A DNA stretch of 64,000 bases from Taxillus chinensis (lineage: Eukaryota > Streptophyta > Magnoliopsida > Santalales > Loranthaceae), in contig CM042088.1 in assembly GCA_023512835.1 (NCBI GenBank), positions 14,934,078-14,998,077 of the forward strand, in the 5' to 3' direction. How positions within the stretch are numbered: position 1 is the stretch's first letter; each line of letters starts with the position of its first letter. The notes beneath the pieces are model-generated. The model did not search any database. It was not told the origin of the DNA and saw only the letters and a list, made by a program, of their open reading frames with translations. A program made the position numbers and the translations under genes. Positions 33,371 through 45,814 of this stretch are shown here, one piece after another.

Positions 33371-35742
33371 CTCCTGGGCAATTCCGTGGTGGTTCGCGTC
33401 GTTGGAAGGTGTTCAGCGTAGAGGATAGGACAAGAGCCTGAGGTAGGGATTCCTGTTCTTCCTAACTCTCCTCTCGTTTCTAGGATATTCACCTATATAT
33501 ATATATATATATATGTAAATCCATATATAGGTGTGATCTCCTATATGGATGTTGGCCTTCAAAGTGGCATATTCTGGTGATTCGATGTTGAATTTGGCTT
33601 GAGGATTTTTCTGGGTTTGTTTATGCCCACCATGTGTTTGATGAAATGTCCGTGAGGCCTGCACACTATGTATTTGATAAAATGTCCGTGAAGGCCCGCA
33701 TGCCATATGTTCAATATAATACCTGTGAGACCTTGTATATGGGTGTTTGATGATATACCCGTGTGACGGTGTGTACTGTGTTTGATTTGTATTTGATTTT
33801 AAGCTCCGTGAGGCTGATGTGTGTGGCTTGTATCCTGACCATGTTGGTCCTTCCGAGATAAAGTGTAAATGGTTGTGTTGAGTTTACATGTTGAGATGTA
33901 ATGCTTATCTTGTTCGTTGATCCGTTTGAGATCGAGTCGAGATATGGGCCAGGCACAATAGCTGGACCCCTTTGAGATTTGGCCGGACGTGGTCCCGAGT
34001 CTCGGTGTAGCACTCACGATGGTGGGCTAAGTCTACACCCATTCCCGAGGGTAGGTATGGCGCCCGAGAGGTGGTTGACCATACCGACTCGGGTGGAAAA
34101 TGTTGCATTGGTGTCCATGCAACATTCGCCTGGATGTGGTATGTCATGTCGCCGTGGTGGCGGGGTGTCCCTCGCCCTCCGGTGCGGGTTCGGTAAAGAG
34201 TGTTCTTGGGTGATGTTTGCTCGCTTTAGCCTTAGGCACGACACGAGCACAAGCATACACATATCACGCATGTTGTAGAGCGGGACGGGTCCGGGGGAGA
34301 CCGGATCCCTACCGAGCCGTGGTTTGCTCACCCCTCCTATAAACCGTTCTTTGCAGGGTTTAGTAGAGGCGGTAGGTGAAGGCCGAGGAGCTAGGCCCCT
34401 GAGGCTGGGAGTTTTATATTATTTCCTTTGTTGTACCTGGTTTTATGTGTTTGGATTCCGGTTTGGTTTTATTTATGGCTTCATAGGGGTTTTCCCCGAC
34501 TGGGTTGTAATAAACATTTAGCCTTTGCAATGGAATAAAATGAGATGTTGTAATTCAATTTGTGTTTGTGTGCATGGTTTGGGAGCAGGAGCATGCCCCT
34601 TGGCATGTTAGCTTGGTTGTGCAAGTTTGGGACAGCACCTGCACCGGAAGTCCTTTTAAGGTGCTTGCACCAACCCCTTGTCCCTTCGGGTGCGGGCATG
34701 GGCAGTCACTACTCATTTCCAAGTGGAAGGAAATTGGGGCGTGACAGGCCCAACATGCTCGATGCCACCGCTTAGGGCTGGCGATAGTCCAAGGAGAGAC
34801 AAGCATGGGGCTGTCGCCCCAACTCGTGCGCCGTCCGTGGCGCCCGGACGAACCAAGGAAGGGGGGGAAACGGTACCGACGCTGCCGTCCCCTTCCAACA
34901 CGCTAGCGCGACCCATAACCAGGCCTGCCGCTGCCCCTTCTTCATGATCTACACGGCGCACGGCCATTCGGCGGCACGCGGTCCACCCATGGGACGGCCG
35001 TGGTGCCGCCGTCCCTATCTCGCCGTTCGGGATGACGCCCGCCGTCGCCACACCGGACGTCGCCGGCCATCGCTTCAACTCCTCCACCACCTCCGCGGCG
35101 CAAGAGGACGTGTGGTCGGCGCCGACGCCGCCATCCGCTCTACTCATATCCCCGCCGACGCACGCAGACGACCGGTGATCATATGTAGCGTTTATTTATA
35201 TATATTTATTTATCTTTGCTGTATGTACATATAACAATCTCACCCACATACTCTTGATCACGCAACATGGAAAATCAAGAAACAAAAAGCAACAATGGAA
35301 ACACCTACCTGAATCTAGTCTCGAAGGATTGATTAAACGGTCCGCTTCAAACCCTTTCTCTCCTCTCACCGGACTTCGCAGACATATAACGCACGTAGGG
35401 TTTTTTTTTACCCTAGTTTCTCTTATTTATACTCTTTATAACAATAATAACTTATTAATAATAATATTAATTCAATAATAATAAACAAAATGATAGTAAT
35501 AATAATAATATTAATAATAATGCATTAATAACCAATAACGATAATAATAATCATATAAGAATAATAATAAACTCAATCGCAACACTAATTACAATAATCG
35601 CACCTATTAACATAATTATTTAAATAATCATAATAGTAAATAATAATAACCTCAAAATGTTAACGCTACGGCCACGTTGCCGAACGAGATACTAAACTCT
35701 ATAGGGCCTAACATTCTACTTCACACTGTGCGGGTCTTGACA
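31602..35742 (-). repeat. LTR A of the array (3'), holding a nested solo LTR
   Basis: Plus-strand start is TGTCACGCCCCCAAATTTCG and the end is GCGGGTCTTGACA. Without the 1985-bp solo LTR and its duplicated bases it is about 2.15 kb. It contains an AT microsatellite near 32550, a GC-rich block at 34800-35180, a TATA motif (minus-strand TATAAATAAG, about 35420-35432) and an AAT-rich stretch at 35440-35640. ORFs inside do not resemble known proteins. Confidence 0.85.
32762..34746 (+). repeat. solo LTR of the 6442-15916 element family
   Basis: TGTAAGGACCCGTACCTTGA to AATTGGGGCGTGACA is collinear with the reverse complement of the 6442-8451 and 13908-15916 LTRs over its full length. The flanking 5-mers are GGCCT (32757-32761) and GGCCC (34747-34751). 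The uninterrupted target is visible in the sister LTR at 49048-49062 (GGGTCGGCCCAACATG), which supports a genuine insertion followed by LTR-LTR recombination. ACGT palindromes lie at 33187-33208 and 33228-33250, a TATA box near 33266-33275 and a GA run at 33331-33366. Confidence 0.9.
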
Positions 35743-35997
35743 TCCTCCCCCACCTTAGGACTTTTTGTCCCCGAAAAGACAAGCCATTCCCCCGACCAAG
35801 TAACACTTTTCAGTCTAAAAATAATACGCGCCACTAAGCTACAACTAGCATGACAAACAAAACATCACCTAGGAACAAAACCAACTCATCAAATCACACA
35901 ACCAAGAATATCAACAAACACAAACACAATAAATAATAAACATAGCTACCTTAAAGCATGATAAAGATCTTGACATCCTCCCCACCTTAGGACTATT
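35743..35997 (-). other. polypurine tract and 3' untranslated part, copy A
   Basis: On the minus strand CCTAAGGTGGGGGAGGA abuts LTR A. A second copy of the LTR end plus tract (TCTTGACATCCTCCCC, then ACCTTAGGACTATTCGTCC) lies 232 bp further in, at 35968-36000. The stretch between them is AT-rich and non-coding. Confidence 0.65.
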
Positions 35998-37024
35998 CGT
36001 CCTCGAACAGCTCGGGGTGAAGAGCACGCATCCGACTCTCATGCTCCCGAGTCTGCTCCTCCATGTTGCGGTGACGCCACAAAACTCGGACCAACGGAAT
36101 CGTTTTGCCCCGCAAGACCTGCTCCCGATGGTGCTTTTACAACCGTAACCATCATCTCGCTAACTCTATCTCACGCCAATCAAACACATGAGAAGAGTCT
36201 GGGTAATATTTCCGCGATTGGGAGACATGAAAAACATCGTGAACACGAGCCAGCTCGGGTGGTAACGCTAATCGATAGGCAACCGGTCCCACAACAAGAA
36301 CAATAGGAAAAGGACCCACAAATCGAGGTGAGAGTTTAGACCCTCGCCCAAAACGTTTGTGCCCCCGTCGTGGCGAGACTCGCAAGAAAACGCGATCCCC
36401 TACAATGAATCGAAGTGGTCGCCGCCGTCTCGTCAAGATATGACTTCGTCGACTCGGGCTGTCAACATGCGCCGTCGGATCAGTCGAATCAAGTCGGTAG
36501 TCTCCTTGGACCATATCAGACCTAAAACAACTGTTTCCCGCCTCGAGCCCAACACAAAGGAGAGCGACAAGGTCACCCATACAATGCCTCATAAGGCGCC
36601 ATCCCTATCGTAGCCCTGGACAGTTGTTGTAGGAGAACTCTACTATGGGAAGGTGAGCCTCCCAACTACCACCAAAATCCAACACACAAGCATGGACCAT
36701 ATCCTCGAGAATCCGAATAGTGCGCTCGGGACCGCCATCTGGTTCGTGGGTGATAAGCCGTGCTCAAATTCACTCGGGTGCCCAAAGCACGCCGTAGCCG
36801 CGCCGTGAATCGCAAAGTGAACCGAGCATCCCTATCGAGACGATCGATAACGACACACCATGCAATCGCACCACCACGTTGACATAACGATGTCCCAAGG
36901 TCCGGATTGGATCGGTCTCACGAATCGAAATAAAGTGGGTAGATTTCGTCAAACGGTCCACAATAACCCAAATAGCATCATGGCCTCGGGAACGAGGAAG
37001 CCCCGTGACAAAGTCCATAGTCAC
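35998..37024 (-). pseudogene. integrase with chromodomain, copy A, frame-broken
   Basis: Minus-strand frames give the core start [21 protein letters not shown] (36770-37024), where SDRD of the second catalytic site is garbled (IVSIGM). The C-terminal part (36152-36592) reads DRVFLRVSPRRGHKRFGRGS, GPFPIVLVVGPVAYRLALP and VHDVFHVSQSRKYYPD. Positions 35998-36150 translate to QVLRGKTIPLVRVLWRHRN, a chromodomain as in Tekay-type elements. A stop (near 36138) and frame changes separate the parts. Confidence 0.83.
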
Positions 37025-38346
37025 ATGGTCCCACTTCCACTCCCGGACAGTAATGACCGCAACTCACCGGCAGATCGCAAATGCTTGGCCTTGACCCTTG
37101 GCATGTCAAGCACCGTCGAACAAACTCCGCAACGGCCTTCTTAAGGCCCAACCACCGTAACTGTTTCGAACAAAGCATGATACATCTTTGTTCCTCCGGG
37201 ATGAACAGCCAAACGAGAATGATGAAATTCCCAGTAAAATCGCCTCCCGAAGAGGAGATGGAACAAACAACCGACCTTGATAGCGCAGAAGACATGTACT
37301 GCTGTATATACTCCACCCAACGCCTCGTTCGGAGATTCAAATCCCGACGAGAAAATATGTATCGCAAACTCTTGTGGTCGGTATATACCACAAACTTCTC
37401 CCCTAAAAGGTAGTCTTTGCCCGCTCTTTAATGCAAAGATCACTGCAGCCTAACTCCAAATCGTGCGTGGGGTAATTTTTCTCATGGGTCCTCAACCGAC
37501 GGGAACCATAAGCAATTACTCGTCCTTCTGCATGAGTACACAACCCAAACCAACATTAGAGGCATCACAAAAGACCTCATAGGGTACACCCTCCGTGGCA
37601 GGACCAGGATAGGTCTTGAAGTCAACGGCCTTCGGTTGATCGAAAGCCTCCTCACAAGCATCCGACCGATCAAACCGCACCCCCTTTCGGGTCAAGCTAG
37701 TCATCGGTGCGGCTAATCGGGAGAAATCCTTGACGAATCTCCCTGTAATAACCGCCAACCCCAAGAAAACTCCGTATCTCAAAAAACATTTGTTGGCCGC
37801 TTCCAAGACATCAACGCTCAATCTTGCCAGGATCTACGGTGATACCCTCCGATGTTACCACGTGCCCTAAGAACTTCACCTGCTGTAGCCAAAAGTCACA
37901 TTTCGTGAACTTTGCATATAGCATGTGGTCTCTCAATGTCTGCAACACCACCTGTAAATGCTCCTCATGCTCGTTCTCTGTCCGGGAATAAATCAAGATA
38001 TCATTTATAAAGACCACCACGAACTGATCAAGATAGGGTGTAAAGATCTGATTCATTAACCCCATAAACACCACTGGGGCATTACTGAGCCCAAAGGGCA
38101 TCACTAGCCACTCAAAATGGCCATATCTACAATGAAGGTCGTCTTCGGGATGTCCGACTCCCGCACACGTAGCTGATGGTATCCAGACCTCAGATCGACC
38201 TTGGAAAACCAACGGGCACCCCTAAACTGGTCAAACAAATCATCGATCCTTGGTAGGGGGTATCTATTCTTCACTGTCACCAGGTTCAACTGTCGATAGT
38301 CAATACACAACCGAAGCGAACCATCCGCCTTTTTGGCGAATAACAC
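37025..38346 (-). pseudogene. RT and RNase H, copy A; RT active-site Asp replaced by Asn
   Basis: RT starts in 38104-38346 ([36 protein letters not shown]). It goes on in 37811-38212 ([50 protein letters not shown]). The YxDD box is FIND: the codon at 38003-38005 encodes Asn in place of the first metal-binding Asp, which should abolish polymerase activity. RNase H follows in fragments ([17 protein letters not shown] in 37516-37821, [18 protein letters not shown] in 36978-37391), then zinc-finger remnants (HPGGTKMYH). Confidence 0.85.
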
Positions 38347-38818
38347 CAGAGCACTCTAAGGCGAACTACTCCGTCCCCAATAAAACCACGCGCCAAAAGA
38401 TCGTCAATCTGCCTCTTGAGCTCTCAAAGCTCAACTGGTGCCATCCTATAAGCTGCCAATTTGATAGGTGCTACCCCGGGTAGTAACTCTATCGAGAAGT
38501 CCACCTCTCTCTCTGGTGGTAATTCAACCAAGTCCTCGGGAAACACGTGGGGAAACTGATCCACCACCTTGGGTAACTCCGCTTTACTCTCCCTCTGGGT
38601 GTCAACGAGAGTCAGACTGGCTAACTAATGGGTTACATCACCCCATCCTTGCCTCAAAGGCCCCAACTTGCATGCATCCTCAGACCACTCACCCACGAAG
38701 GTGCCTCGAGTGCCCTCAGGTGTGAGGAAGGTCACTCGTCGCCTATAACACTCAATCACTGCCTCTACACGGGTCAACTAGTCCATACCCAATATCACAT
38801 CAAAAGCATCGAAGTGCA
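38347..38818 (-). other. protease-RT linker, copy A
   Basis: Broken coding sequence between protease and RT. No domain motif is recognised beyond its position in the polyprotein. Confidence 0.45.
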
Positions 38819-39379
38819 TCACAAATAGGTTACACCGGAGGTCAACACCTCCGAGAGTAACCTCACATCCCAAACAGACTTATCAATCACCACCAAGCCC
38901 CCTACAAGTGTATCAACCACAAGGGGCTGATCAATAATAGTACAATCCAACTCTAATCCCTCTATGGTGGAGCGCAATGAACGAGTGTTAGCACCAAGAT
39001 CAATCAAAACAAAGTACAAATAGTGCGTGAAACCAAAATTGTACCTCTCACCACAATGGCCCCCGACTCGCCTCGTCAACGGTGGAACTTCCGCCTCTCT
39101 ATCGGTGATAGCATAGTTCCTCCCCTTCGCACACCGCCGCTGGCCCGACTCGTCGTAGCTCGATCATTCTGTCCCTTCGAGCATGGGCCTCCCGCGAGGC
39201 TGGTACAGTCGTCCTCAGACTGACCGTCCCGGATCGAGCCGGTCTTTGATATGGAGCCCCGCTCCTCTAGCCCCCTGGTCACGAGGTCGATGAGGCCCCG
39301 CAACACTAGGCGAGCCGCGTAAGGACACTCTCCTCTCTTGTGTCCCGGTCCTACATCGAAAACACTTGAGTGGGATTCC
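38819..39379 (-). pseudogene. aspartic protease, copy A, degraded
   Basis: The frame at 38819-39079 reads LIDLGANTRSLRSTIEGLELDCTIIDQPL, clearly the counterpart of LIDTGATHSFIAHSTIEGLE in copy B but with altered residues at the active site. The preceding frame (39076-39381) carries the gag-protease joint. Differences from copy B are small indels, several at CAG/CTG sites. Confidence 0.75.
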
Positions 39380-40381
39380 ACTCTTTCGCCTACGATCTGC
39401 CTCCTTGTGTCCCCGAGGTCCGCAAGATCGACACGTCCCTAAAAACCGTGAGGTAGAACCGCTGCTGAGTTCCCTGTTTGTGAGAATTTGGGCACCGGCC
39501 TCTTGTCCCCCCGTCCCTCGGCTTGCTTCCTCTCTAGGCCTCTTTTGGCTAGGCCCCGATGAGCTCCCTGGTCTCTGAGTCTTGATTTGGTTCAAGTCCC
39601 GCTCTCCAATAAGTGCCTTGTTGGTTGTAAGTGGTCAACTCCATCATGTTTAATCCCCTCTGAGTGATGGTCTCAGCCCATCTATGAAATCCTGGGTCTT
39701 ATTAGCCTCAACCCTCCATGACTCGGGGCAAATCTCCCTAGCTCGGTGAAAGTAGTGACATACTCTGTCACGGTCCAAGCTCTCTGCTCCAGTGTGTAAG
39801 TACTCTCGTCGCCTCGTCTTTTTCATAGAGCGAGGGAAATACTCGGTGTAGAAGAGCTCCACGAAGTCCTCCCCATGCCGTCGGGCTCTCGTGAACATGC
39901 TTCCACGGCGTCCCACCACCTGCGGGCCCCACCTACTAGGAAATATGTGGCTAAGCGGACCTTAGCCTCCTCGGGCACCTAGATCAGCCGAAGATGTCCT
40001 CTTGTCCATTTGACCCATTCCTCAGCCTCATCGGGTCTCGTATTCGCCTCAAACTTTGTCGGTTCTGTTTCGGAACCGACCCACCTAATCAATCCCCCAC
40101 GAGGCGGAAGCTGCCGTGACTGTGGTCGGCTCTCCTCTAGAACCTCCTGCTTGTTGTTCCTGTTGAGGTTGCTATCGCTTCCTCGATTCTTCTTGCATCA
40201 CTTCTCTGCCACCTCTCTCATGGTACCCTACATGGCACCTGGATTTGGCTCAATATTTGAGCCCCAATCGCGAGCTATCTCCGAACCCAAGGCATGTCTT
40301 GGAGAACTCTGCTCTCCTTGCGATTCGGACTGAATAGATAGCTCCTCTCCTGGACCTTGAGCCCCTAGTCTTGGGTGCCAT
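39380..40381 (-). pseudogene. gag, copy A, frame-broken
   Basis: The likely start is ATG at 40381 (MAPKTRG-like; copy B has MAPKTRAQGPGEELS). The frame at 39650-39919 contains ARRHGEDFVELFYTEYFPRSM and PESWRVEANKTQDFIDGLRPSL, capsid sequence. The frame at 39215-39595 has the first CCHC-like knuckle, CRSCGPRGHKEADRR, with the last Cys lost. Intact counterparts in copy B show two knuckles. Confidence 0.78.
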
Positions 40382-40855
40382 TCTCGCACCAACACATATC
40401 AACAATATCGATTAACCACCGCGCACTAGTCAAACAACCAATAGGTGAACCAAGTCCACCACACAATAATGAGGTTTCTAAAACCCCTTATTCTATTCAC
40501 CACATTCCTGTGATTAATCACTTAAGCTTCCTAGGTTTGAACTAGCATAATAGCATTTTCAATTAAGCACAATCAATCACCAAAGAAAAACAAACCACGG
40601 ATAGTCAATTATATCATCAATACAAGCACTTCATTAAAGCAACATTGGCAGATGATTTCTAGTGCCTAGATATGCACACAACCACGCAAGATGTATGCAC
40701 CCAACCCAAATGCTTCCTAAGATGATCTGATAGACCCTCGGTTAACCCCGAGAACACATATAACGATTGCGTTGATCGAGCGCCCTCCCCTATAGTCTTC
40801 CAAGCTTCTAAGTGTCTATCAACCACCCCTCACTAACCTAGGTCCACTAAACCAT
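40382..40855 (-). other. 5' leader, copy A
   Basis: A non-coding, AT-rich leader between LTR B and gag. Nothing else is recognised. Confidence 0.5.
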
Positions 40856-40868
40856 GCTCTCGATACCA
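40856..40868 (-). other. primer binding site, copy A
   Basis: On the minus strand TGGTATCGAGAGC stands where TGGTATCAGAGC (initiator Met tRNA) is expected. The only difference is at the CAG. Confidence 0.75.
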
Positions 40869-40871
40869 ACT

Positions 40872-42793
40872 TGTCACGCCCCCAAATTACGAACGCGACT
40901 TCCCCATGCCCCTGGGAGTCGTGGGGATTGGTGACTAATCAGAACTTGTATAACACTACGACGGGGGGTAGAGTTATACACTCCAAAGAATCACATTTAA
41001 AATCTAATAGAAAACATGGCAATGCAATTAATTCATATAAGTGTCCGGCAACAGAACAAATCCCAAATAAGGTCTACCAAAAGGTTCATACACCCGTCGG
41101 GACCCAAGTCCGGAGTAATAAATAAATAATCAAATGATAAATAAGACCATAAAAGGAATCCTAAGCCAAGGGTGCCGGCCCGGCCTGGCCATGGCTCCAC
41201 CTGCTACTCCTACGACGTAGAAAATGTAAATAGAGTAAGGTGAGCACGAATGCCTGATGAGTGACTCCCATTCTCCACAACGCATATAAGATTCTAAGTC
41301 TCTACATTAACGATGCATGCTTGTGCTTGTGTAGTGTCACGTTAATCACAATGAAATCTCATAATCATCGAAGCGTCACTACTTTAAAATCATCAATGGT
41401 ACACCCCGGTAACCTTGCCAAATCCACGAAATTTCCCGTTACCGTCTCAAATATTCGAATCACTAATGGACAGCCATATGTGGGACCGTGGTTTCTCCAT
41501 GACAACCCCTCATATGGGACACAGGTTACCAGCCACATAGGGGATGCAACGGCCTCTTGCCAGCCCTATGTGGGACCTGCGGTTACCCAAGCCAATTTTC
41601 ATGACAAGATCCACACCCATAAGCGATCGGCTTCAATTTATCTCATGACCACATATAATTAATACATCAAATTAATCACATCCACACATAACAAGTAAAC
41701 AAGGTTTCCAATAATCATAACTCACTACTACGGCCTTTCAAGCACTAGAATTTCCATTCTAGCACTAGCTTATTGCAAACAACGATAATATATATATATA
41801 TATATACAAATATATATAAATATATATATTTATATATCCCTCCAACCCAACCCCAAAACACCCCAACCCCCCAGGCCCCCCCACCACCCCCCCACCACGG
41901 ACGAACCAAGGAAGGGGGGGGAAACGGTACCGACGCTGCCGTCCCCTTCCAACACGCTACGCGACCCATAACCAGGCCTGCCGCTGCCCCTTCTTCATGA
42001 TCTACACGGCGCACGGCCATTCAGCGGCACGCGGTCCACCCATGGGACGGCTGTGGTGCCGCCGTCCCTATCTCGCCGTTCGGGATGACGCCTGCCGTCG
42101 CCACACCGGACGTCGCCGGCTACTGCTTCAACTCCTCCACCACCTCCGCGCGGCGCAAGAGGACGTGTGGTCAGTGCCGACGCCGCCATCCGCTCTACTC
42201 ATATCCCCAGCGACGCACGCAGACGACGGTGATCATATGTAGCGTTTATTTATATATATTTATTTATCTTTGTTGTATGTACATATAACAATCTCACCCA
42301 CATACTCTTGATCACGCAACATGGAAAATCAAGAAACAAAAAGCAACAATGGAAACACCTACGAATCTAGTCTCGAAGGATTGATTAAACGGTGCTTCAA
42401 ACCCTTTCTGCTCCTCTCCTGGACTTGCGCAGACATATAACGCACGTAGGGTTTTTTTTTACCCTAGTTTCTCTTATTTATACTCTTTATAACAATAATA
42501 ACTTATTAATAATAATATTAATTCAATAATAATAAACAAAATGATAGTAATAATAATAATATTAATAATAATGCATTAATAACCAATAACGATAATAATA
42601 ATCATATAAGAATAATAATAAACTCAATCTGAACACTAATTACAATAATTGCACCTATTAACATAATTATTTAAATAATCATAATAGTAAATAATAATAA
42701 CCTCAAAATGTTAACGCTACGGCCACGTTGCCGAACAGATACTAAACTCTATAGGGCCTAACATTCTACTTCACACAGGTACGGGTCTTGACA
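40872..42793 (-). repeat. LTR B of the array (middle), 1.92 kb
   Basis: Collinear with LTRs A and C except that about 250 bp (48900-49152 in LTR C) is replaced by a C-rich low-complexity stretch at 41838-41898. It has a TATA motif near 42472-42483 and an AAT-rich block at 42490-42700. Confidence 0.88.
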
Positions 42794-43036
42794 TCCTCCC
42801 CACCTTAGGACTTTTTGTCCCCGAAAAGACAAGCCATTCCCCGACCAAGTAACACTTTTCAGTCTAAAATAATACGCGCCACTAAGCTACAACTAGCATG
42901 ACAAACAAAACATCACCTAGGAACAAAACCAACTCATCAAATCACACAACCAAGAATATCAACAAACACAAACACAATAAATAATAAACATAGCTACCTT
43001 AAAGCATGATAAAGATCTTGACATCCTCCCCACCTT
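42794..43036 (-). other. polypurine tract and 3' untranslated part, copy B
   Basis: The counterpart of 35743-35997, with the same internal duplicate of the LTR-end/polypurine motif at about 43015-43050. Confidence 0.6.
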
Positions 43037-44040
43037 AGGACTATTCGTCCTCGAACGGCTCGGGTGAAGAGCACGCATCGACTCTCATGCTCCCGGGTCT
43101 GCTCCTCCATGTTGCGGTGACGCCACAAAACTCGGACCAACGGAATCGTTTTGCCCCGCAAGACCTGCTCCCGATGGTGCTTTTACAACGGAACCATCAT
43201 CTGCTAACTCTATCTCACGCCAATCAAACACATGAGAAGAGTCGGGTAATATTTCCTGAGTGGGAGACATGAAAAACATCGTGAACACGAGCTAGCTCGG
43301 GTGGTAACGCTAATCGATACAGCAACCGGTCCCACAACAGCAACAATAGGAAAAGGACCCACAAATCGAGGTGAGAGTTTAGACCCTCGCCCAAAACGTT
43401 TGTGCCCCCGTCGTGGCGAGACTCGCAAGAAAACGCGATCCCCTACAATGAACCAGGTGGTCGCCGCCGTCTCGTCGACATATGACTTCGACGACTGGGA
43501 CATCGACATGCGGCTGTCGGATCGAGTGAATCAAGTCGGTAGTCTCCTGGACCATATCGGGACCTAAAACAATTGTTTCCCCGCCCGAGCCCAACACAAA
43601 GGAGAGCGACAAGGTCACCCATACAATGCCTCATAAGGCGCCATCCCTATCGTAACCGATGATGTTGTTGTAGGAGAACTCTACTAAGGGAAGGTGAGCC
43701 TCCCAACTACCACCAAAATCCAACACACAAGCATGGACCATATCCTCGAGAATCCGAATAGTGCGCTCGGGTGGCCATCCATGCGTGGGTGATAAGCCGT
43801 GCTCAAATTCACTCGGGTGCCCAAAGCACGCTCGTAGCTGCCGCCAAGCCGCAAAGTGAACCGAGCATCCCTATCGAGACGATCGATAACGACACACCAT
43901 GCAATCGCACCACCACGTTGACATAACGATGTCCCAAGGTCCGGATGGATCGGTCTCACGAATCGAAATAAAGTGGGTAGATTTCGTCAAACGGTCCACA
44001 ATAACCCAAATAGCATCATGGCCTCCGGAACGAGGAAGCC
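43037..44040 (-). pseudogene. integrase with chromodomain, copy B, frame-broken
   Basis: Fragments: MDFVTGASS (44016-44120), HRMDGHPSA- and RVNLSTAYHPRMDG-type core remnants in 43684-43959, and WFIVGDRVFLRVSPRRGHKR, GPFPIVAVVGPV in 43210-43509. Chromodomain sequence (GKTIPLVRVLWRHRN in translation) lies at about 43060-43170. It is nearly identical to copy A. Differences are mostly 1-3 base indels around CAG/CTG. Confidence 0.82.
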
Positions 44041-45480
44041 CCTGTGACAAAGTCCATAGTCACATGGTCCCACTTCCACTCCTGGCACGCAGTAATGTTG
44101 CAACTCACCGGCGAATCGCAAATGCTTGGCCTTGACCTGCCTGGCATGTCAAGCCTTGTCGAACAAACTCCATGCAACGGCCTTCTTAAGGCCCAACCAC
44201 CAACCGTTTCCGAACAGCATGATACATCTTTGTTCCTCCGGGATGAACAGCCAAACGAGAATGATGAAATTCCCGTAAAAGCGCCTCCCCGAAGAGGAGA
44301 TGGAACAAACAACCGACCTTGATAGCGCAAGACATGTCTGCTGTATATACTCCACCCAACGCCTCTTCGGAGATTCAAATCCCGTGAGAAAATATGTCTT
44401 GCAAACTCTTGTGGTCGGTATATACCACAAACTTCTCCCCCCAAAAGGTAGTGCTGCCCGGCTCTTTAATGCAAAGATCACTCGGCTAACTCCAAATCGT
44501 GCGTGGGGTAATTTTTCTCATGGGTCCTCAACTGACGGGGAACCATAAGCAATTACTCGTCCTTCCTGCATGAGTACACAACCCAAACCAACATTAGAGG
44601 CATCACAAAAGACCTCCCATAGGGTACACCCTCTGTGGCGAGGACCAGGATAGGTGCTTGAAGTCAATCTGGCCTTCGAGTTGGCGAAAGCCTCCTCACA
44701 AGCATCCGACCGATCAAACCGCACCCCCTTTCGGGTCAAGCTAGTCATCGGTGCGGCTAATCGGGAGAAATCCTTGACGAATCTCCCGTAATAACCTGCC
44801 AACCCCGGAAAACTCCGTATCTCAAAAACATTTGTTGGCCGCTTCCAAGACATCACTTGCCTCAATCTTGCCGGGATCTACGGTGATACCCTCCGATGTT
44901 ACCACGTGCCCTAAGAACTTCACTGCTTGTAGCCAAAAGTCACATTTCGTGAACTTTGCATATAGCATGTGGTCTCTCAATGTCTGCAACACCACTGTAA
45001 ATGCTCCTCATGCTCGTTCTCCGTCCGGGAATAAATCAAGATATCATTTATAAAGACCACCACGAACCGATCAAGATAGGGTGTAAAGATCGATTCATTA
45101 ACCCCATAAACACCATGGGGCATTACCGAGCCCAAAGGGCATCACTAGCCACTCAAAATGGCCATATCTACAATCGAAGGCCGTCTTCGGGATGTCGACT
45201 CCCGCACACGTAGCCGATGGTATCCAGGACCTCGGATCGACCTTGGAAAACCAACGGGCACCCCTAAACTGGTCAAACAAATCATCGATCCTTGGTAGGG
45301 GTATCTATTCTTCACTTGTCACCAGGTTAATTGTCGATAGTCAATACACAACCGAAGCGAACCATCCGCCTTTTTGGCGAATAACACCGGAGCACTCTAA
45401 GGCGAACTACTCCGTCCCAATAAAACCACGCGCCAAAAGATCGTCAATCTGCCTCTTGAGCTCTCAAAGCTCAACGGTGC
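44041..45480 (-). pseudogene. RT and RNase H, copy B; the same Asp-to-Asn change
   Basis: RT motifs are present in broken frames: [13 protein letters not shown] at 45098-45280, [14 protein letters not shown], and the YxDD region translating as FIND (Asn codon at 45046-45048). RNase H fragments ([19 protein letters not shown] at 44518-44865, with [19 protein letters not shown]) and zinc-finger remnants follow. The shared FIND shows that the Asp-to-Asn change predates the duplication or was copied with it. Confidence 0.83.
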
Positions 45481-45814
45481 CATCCTATAAGCTGCCAATT
45501 TGATAGGTGCTACCCGGGTAGTAACTCTATCGAGAAGTCCACCTCTCTCCTGGGTGGTAATTCAACCAAGTCCTCGGGAAACACGTGGGGAAACCGATCC
45601 ACCACCTTGGGTAACTCCGCTTTACTCTCCTCTGCGGGTGTCAACGAGAGTCGATGGCTAACTAATGGGTTACATCACCCCATCCTTGCCTCAAAGGCCC
45701 CAACTTGCATGCATCCTCGGACCACTCACCCACGAAGGTGCCTCGAGTGCCCTCAGGTGTGAGGAAGGTCACTCGTCGCCTATAACACTCAATCACCGCC
45801 TCTACACGGGTCAA
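45481..45814 (-). other. protease-RT linker, copy B
   Basis: Broken coding sequence with no separate domain; the counterpart of 38347-38818. Confidence 0.45.

Noticed and set aside
34713..35147. 144-codon minus-strand frame as a gene
   Set aside because: It crosses the junction between solo LTR and array LTR at 34746/34747, so the N- and C-terminal parts have different origins.
40010..40333. 107-codon plus-strand frame as a gene
   Set aside because: It is antisense to gag of array copy A.
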